Below, one piece after another: positions 4,606-6,736 of a stretch of DNA of 6,736 nt. How positions within the stretch are numbered: the stretch's first letter is position 1; every line of letters starts with the position of its first letter. Source of the DNA: Cytophagales bacterium (GTDB taxonomy: Bacteria; Bacteroidota; Bacteroidia; Cytophagales; 172606-1); contig JALOMD010000152.1 in assembly GCA_025455595.1 (NCBI GenBank), positions 1 to 6,736 of the forward strand, given 5' to 3'. The position numbers and the translations under genes were made by a program. Under the pieces are notes generated by a model. That model was not told the origin of the DNA, searched no databases, and was given only the letters and a program-made list of their open reading frames with translations.

Positions 4606-4777
4606 AGTCGTTGGTCTTTAGTAGTTATAGTTAGTCTTTAGTCCGACAACAAGCTATTGATTTTCAATTGCTTGACAAGCTTCTCGGGTAAAAAATAGAT
4701 GAAACTACTTGTGAACACGTACTTATCTAATTTTCAATATGTTGAAAGTCGTTTTGGGTATTTTTTGCCCAAAACGC
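4606..4777 (+). repeat. Dispersed intergenic repeat, copy 2 (partner at 851-997)
   Basis: It starts with an AGTCGTTGGTCTTTAGT-type tract with two GTCTTTAGT words (4614-4622 and 4634-4642), then AGCTATTG (4652-4659), CTTGACAA (4671-4678), AAATAGATGAAACT (4693-4706) and the CGTTTTGGG palindrome with AAAACGCTT. It is longer than copy 1, mainly through added sequence between AAATAGAT and the palindrome. Its end is 50 bases from the pnp start. Confidence 0.5.
4750..4776. repeat. CGTTTTGGG palindrome upstream of pnp
   Basis: CGTTTTGGG (4750-4758) and CCCAAAACG (4768-4776) form a perfect 9-bp stem with the loop TATTTTTTG. It lies 50 bases before the pnp start, so it could be part of the pnp leader RNA or overlap its promoter. 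Confidence 0.8.
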
Positions 4778-4807
4778 TTCTGACCTCTGAGTTCTGAACT
4801 CTGAACT
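4778..4807. repeat. TCTGAAC tract in front of pnp
   Basis: Four imperfect TCTGA units occur in succession. Within them GAGTTC-T-GAACTC (4789-4801) is a perfect 6-bp palindrome. The tract ends 19 bases before the pnp ATG. Confidence 0.55.
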
Positions 4808-4826
4808 AAAATCGTACTTCAAAATC

Positions 4827-6736
4827 ATGAACGTAATCACCAAAACCATTGAAATGCCCGACGGGCAGAAAATCACCATCGAAACCGGAAAACTTGCCAA
4901 GCAGGCCGACGGCTCAGTGGTGGTGCGCCTCGGCAACGCCATGCTGCTTGCCACGGTGGTGGCCAACCAAGATGCCAAGGAAGGCGTTGACTTTTTGCCG
5001 CTGTCGGTTGACTACCAAGAGAAATTTGCATCGGCAGGCAAGATTCCGGGCAGTTTCATGCGCCGCGAAGGTCGCCTGTCGGACAACGAGATCCTGATCA
5101 GCCGCCTCGTGGACCGGGCCATCCGGCCCATGTTTCCTGACGATTTCCACGCCGACGTGCAAATCAACATTTTCCTGATTTCGGCCGATGCCGAAGTGCC
5201 GCCGGATGCCTTGGCAGGTTTGGCGGCTTCGGCAGCCTTGTCGGTGTCAGACATTCCGTTCAACGGCCCCATTTCCGAAGTCCGGGTGGCGCAGGTAGGA
5301 GGCCGATACTTGGTCAACCCCAGCACCACGCAACTCAAGGAAGCCCGCTTGGATCTGATTGTGGCCGCCTCAAGCCGCGACATCCTGATGGTGGAAGGCG
5401 AATGCAAGGAAGTGTCGGAGGAGGAAATTCTCGAAGCCCTCAAAACGGCCCACGAAGCCATCAAAGTGCAGGTGGCCGCGCAGAAAGAACTGGAACAGGC
5501 CGTTGGCAAAACCGAAAAACGCAACTATTCGCACGAGGTGAACGATTGGGACTTGAAAGAGAAACTTTTTGAGCTGCTGTACGACAAAGCATACGCCGTG
5601 GCGCAAACGCCCGCCGACAAACATACCCGCAGCGCGGCGTTCAAGGCCATCAAACAAGAGTACGTGGCTTCGCTGCCCGAAGACCACACCGTTGATCTGA
5701 AGCTGGTTGACAAATACTACCACAGCATCCAGAAGGAAGCGGCCCGCAACCTGGCTTTGAACGAAAACAAACGCCTCGACGGCCGCCGTCCCGACGAAAT
5801 CCGCCCGATTTGGTGCGAACCCGACTACCTGCCGTCGCCGCACGGTTCGGCGTTGTTCACGCGGGGCGAAACGCAGTCGCTGACCACCGTGACGCTGGGC
5901 ACCAAGCTCGACGAGCAGATCATTGACAGCGTGATGGTGTCGGGCTACCAGAAGTTCCTGTTGCACTACAACTTCCCCGGCTTCTCGACCGGCGAGGTGA
6001 AACCCAACCGGGGGCCGGGCCGCCGCGAAGTGGGCCACGGCAACTTGGCTTACCGGGCATTGAAACAAGTGTTGCCGCCGGACGAGGACAATCCGTACAC
6101 GATTCGTATCGTGTCTGACATTCTGGAGTCGAACGGCTCGTCGTCCATGGCCACCGTCTGCGCAGGCAGCATGGCCCTGATGGATTCCGGCCTGAAAATA
6201 AAAGCACCCGTCTCCGGCATCGCGATGGGCATGATTTCGGACAGCAAGACGGGCAAATACGTGGTGCTGAGCGACATTCTCGGCGACGAAGACCACCTCG
6301 GCGACATGGATTTCAAGGTGACCGGCACAGCCCAAGGCATCACCGCCTGCCAGATGGACATCAAGGTGGACGGCCTTTCGTACGAAGTGCTGTCGCAGGC
6401 ATTGAACCAAGCCAAGCAAGGCCGCCTGCACATATTGAACGTGATGAACCAAGCCATCAGCGCACCCCGCGCCGACTTCAAGCCGCACGCGCCGCGTTCG
6501 ACGACCATCAAAATCGAGCAGAACCAGATCGGCGCGGTCATTGGGCCGGGTGGCAAAGTGGTACAAGAGATACAGAAAGAATCCGGTGCCACGGTCATCA
6601 TCGAAGAACGCGACAACGCGGGTTTCGTGAGCATTTTCGCCACCAACAACGAGTCCATGCAGAAGGCGGTGGCCCGTGTGAAAGGCATTGTGATGCTGCC
6701 CGAAGTAGGCGAAATCTACGAAGGCAAAGTGAAAAC
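4827..6736 (+). CDS. pnp: Polyribonucleotide nucleotidyltransferase (PNPase), C-terminus cut by window
   Basis: 636 residues are present of an expected 700 or more. PNPase is a cytoplasmic trimer that degrades RNA 3' to 5' by phosphorolysis, releasing nucleoside diphosphates, and can also add tails. Domains in order: first RNase PH core (about 10-145) with the GSFMRREGR loop (75-83), where E. coli has FFRR; alpha-helical linker (about 240-315); second, catalytic RNase PH core (about 318-550); KH domain (about 556-620) with GPGG as its GXXG loop (573-576); and the first residues of S1 (GEIYEGKVK, 628-636). SNGSSSMATVC (435-445) is the phosphate-binding block. SDILGDEDHLGDMDFKV (482-498) holds the catalytic Asp489, Asp495 and Lys497, equivalent to E. 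coli Asp486, Asp492 and Lys494. The start MNVITKTIEM matches the family. The rpsO-pnp order is widely conserved, but a terminator and a long repeat-bearing spacer separate them here. Confidence 0.98.
   Translation, partial: MNVITKTIEMPDGQKITIETGKLAKQADGSVVVRLGNAMLLATVVANQDAKEGVDFLPLSVDYQEKFASAGKIPGSFMRREGRLSDNEILISRLVDRAIRPMFPDDFHADVQINIFLISADAEVPPDALAGLAASAALSVSDIPFNGPISEVRVAQVGGRYLVNPSTTQLKEARLDLIVAASSRDILMVEGECKEVSEEEILEALKTAHEAIKVQVAAQKELEQAVGKTEKRNYSHEVNDWDLKEKLFELLYDKAYAVAQTPADKHTRSAAFKAIKQEYVASLPEDHTVDLKLVDKYYHSIQKEAARNLALNENKRLDGRRPDEIRPIWCEPDYLPSPHGSALFTRGETQSLTTVTLGTKLDEQIIDSVMVSGYQKFLLHYNFPGFSTGEVKPNRGPGRREVGHGNLAYRALKQVLPPDEDNPYTIRIVSDILESNGSSSMATVCAGSMALMDSGLKIKAPVSGIAMGMISDSKTGKYVVLSDILGDEDHLGDMDFKVTGTAQGITACQMDIKVDGLSYEVLSQALNQAKQGRLHILNVMNQAISAPRADFKPHAPRSTTIKIEQNQIGAVIGPGGKVVQEIQKESGATVIIEERDNAGFVSIFATNNESMQKAVARVKGIVMLPEVGEIYEGKVK

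Larger units (their letters stand above)
4332..4826. other. Long spacer between rpsO and pnp
   Basis: After the rpsO terminator, 4373-4600 is a moderately GC-rich stretch I cannot assign. It holds small hairpins such as CTGCC-ATT-GGCAG (4505-4517) and ACCG-AAAG-CGGT (4566-4577). Two long minus-strand frames overlap the 5' part (4265-4606 and 4299-4511), but their products look like no family I know and run back into rpsO. From 4606 the second copy of the dispersed repeat and the pnp leader follow. No strong TANNTTTG promoter for pnp is visible; TAATTTTC (4729-4736) with TTG at 4709-4711 is the nearest match, with short 17-nt spacing. Confidence 0.7.

Noticed and set aside
4265..4606. 113-residue minus-strand open frame in the rpsO-pnp spacer
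   Set aside because: It overlaps the end of rpsO and its terminator on the other strand and resembles no family I know. Kept only as part of the unassigned segment.
5370..6566. 398-residue minus-strand open frame
   Set aside because: Antisense shadow of pnp, whose plus-strand product has intact catalytic and KH motifs.

Overview
This is an ordinary housekeeping stretch of a Bacteroidota (Bacteroidetes) chromosome. It is made unusual by spacers packed with short palindromic and repeated DNA. The phylum call rests on two promoters of the TTG-N20/21-TANNTTTG type (both with TACCTTTG), on AT-rich gene leaders without a strong Shine-Dalgarno sequence, on an S8 peptidase with a long insert after its catalytic Asp, on a START-like protein next to an LptF/LptG permease, and on S15 and PNPase sequences of that phylum's style. 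A Saprospiria- or Cytophagia-like member is possible, but the sequence does not settle it.

Layout. 1-845 (minus): N-terminal part of a secreted subtilisin-like peptidase that runs off the left edge. 846-1402: gene-free spacer holding a possible peptidase promoter, the first copy of a repeat whose words recur upstream of pnp, and a 186-bp MITE-like element (1165-1350) with terminal inverted repeats and a TCA target duplication. 1403-1476 (minus): a CAT-anticodon tRNA with its own promoter and terminator. 1577-1972 (plus): START/SRPBCC-fold protein. 1973-2163: a perfect 26-bp inverted repeat. 2164-3663 (plus): LptF/LptG-type lipopolysaccharide-export permease. 3664-4055: three palindromes, a short tract and the rpsO promoter. 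4056-4331 (plus): rpsO (S15) with a two-hairpin leader and an intrinsic terminator. 4332-4826: a long spacer with the second copy of the upstream repeat. 4827 to the right edge (plus): pnp (PNPase), cut at the start of its S1 domain.

How the genes relate. The rpsO-pnp neighbourhood is the classic bacterial pairing of S15 with polynucleotide phosphorylase. Here a strong terminator and about 495 bp separate the two, so pnp probably has its own promoter. The START-like protein and the permease are co-directional, but the 26-bp inverted repeat lies between them. The permease would work with LptB, LptC and a partner permease encoded elsewhere.

I see no defence island, CRISPR array, prophage or biosynthetic cluster. 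The material most worth a second look is the non-coding DNA: a GCGTTTTGGGC...GCCCAAAACGC palindrome family confined to spacers, a MITE-like element carrying one of these palindromes, and a second related unit in which a hairpin shape is kept although its stem sequence has changed.
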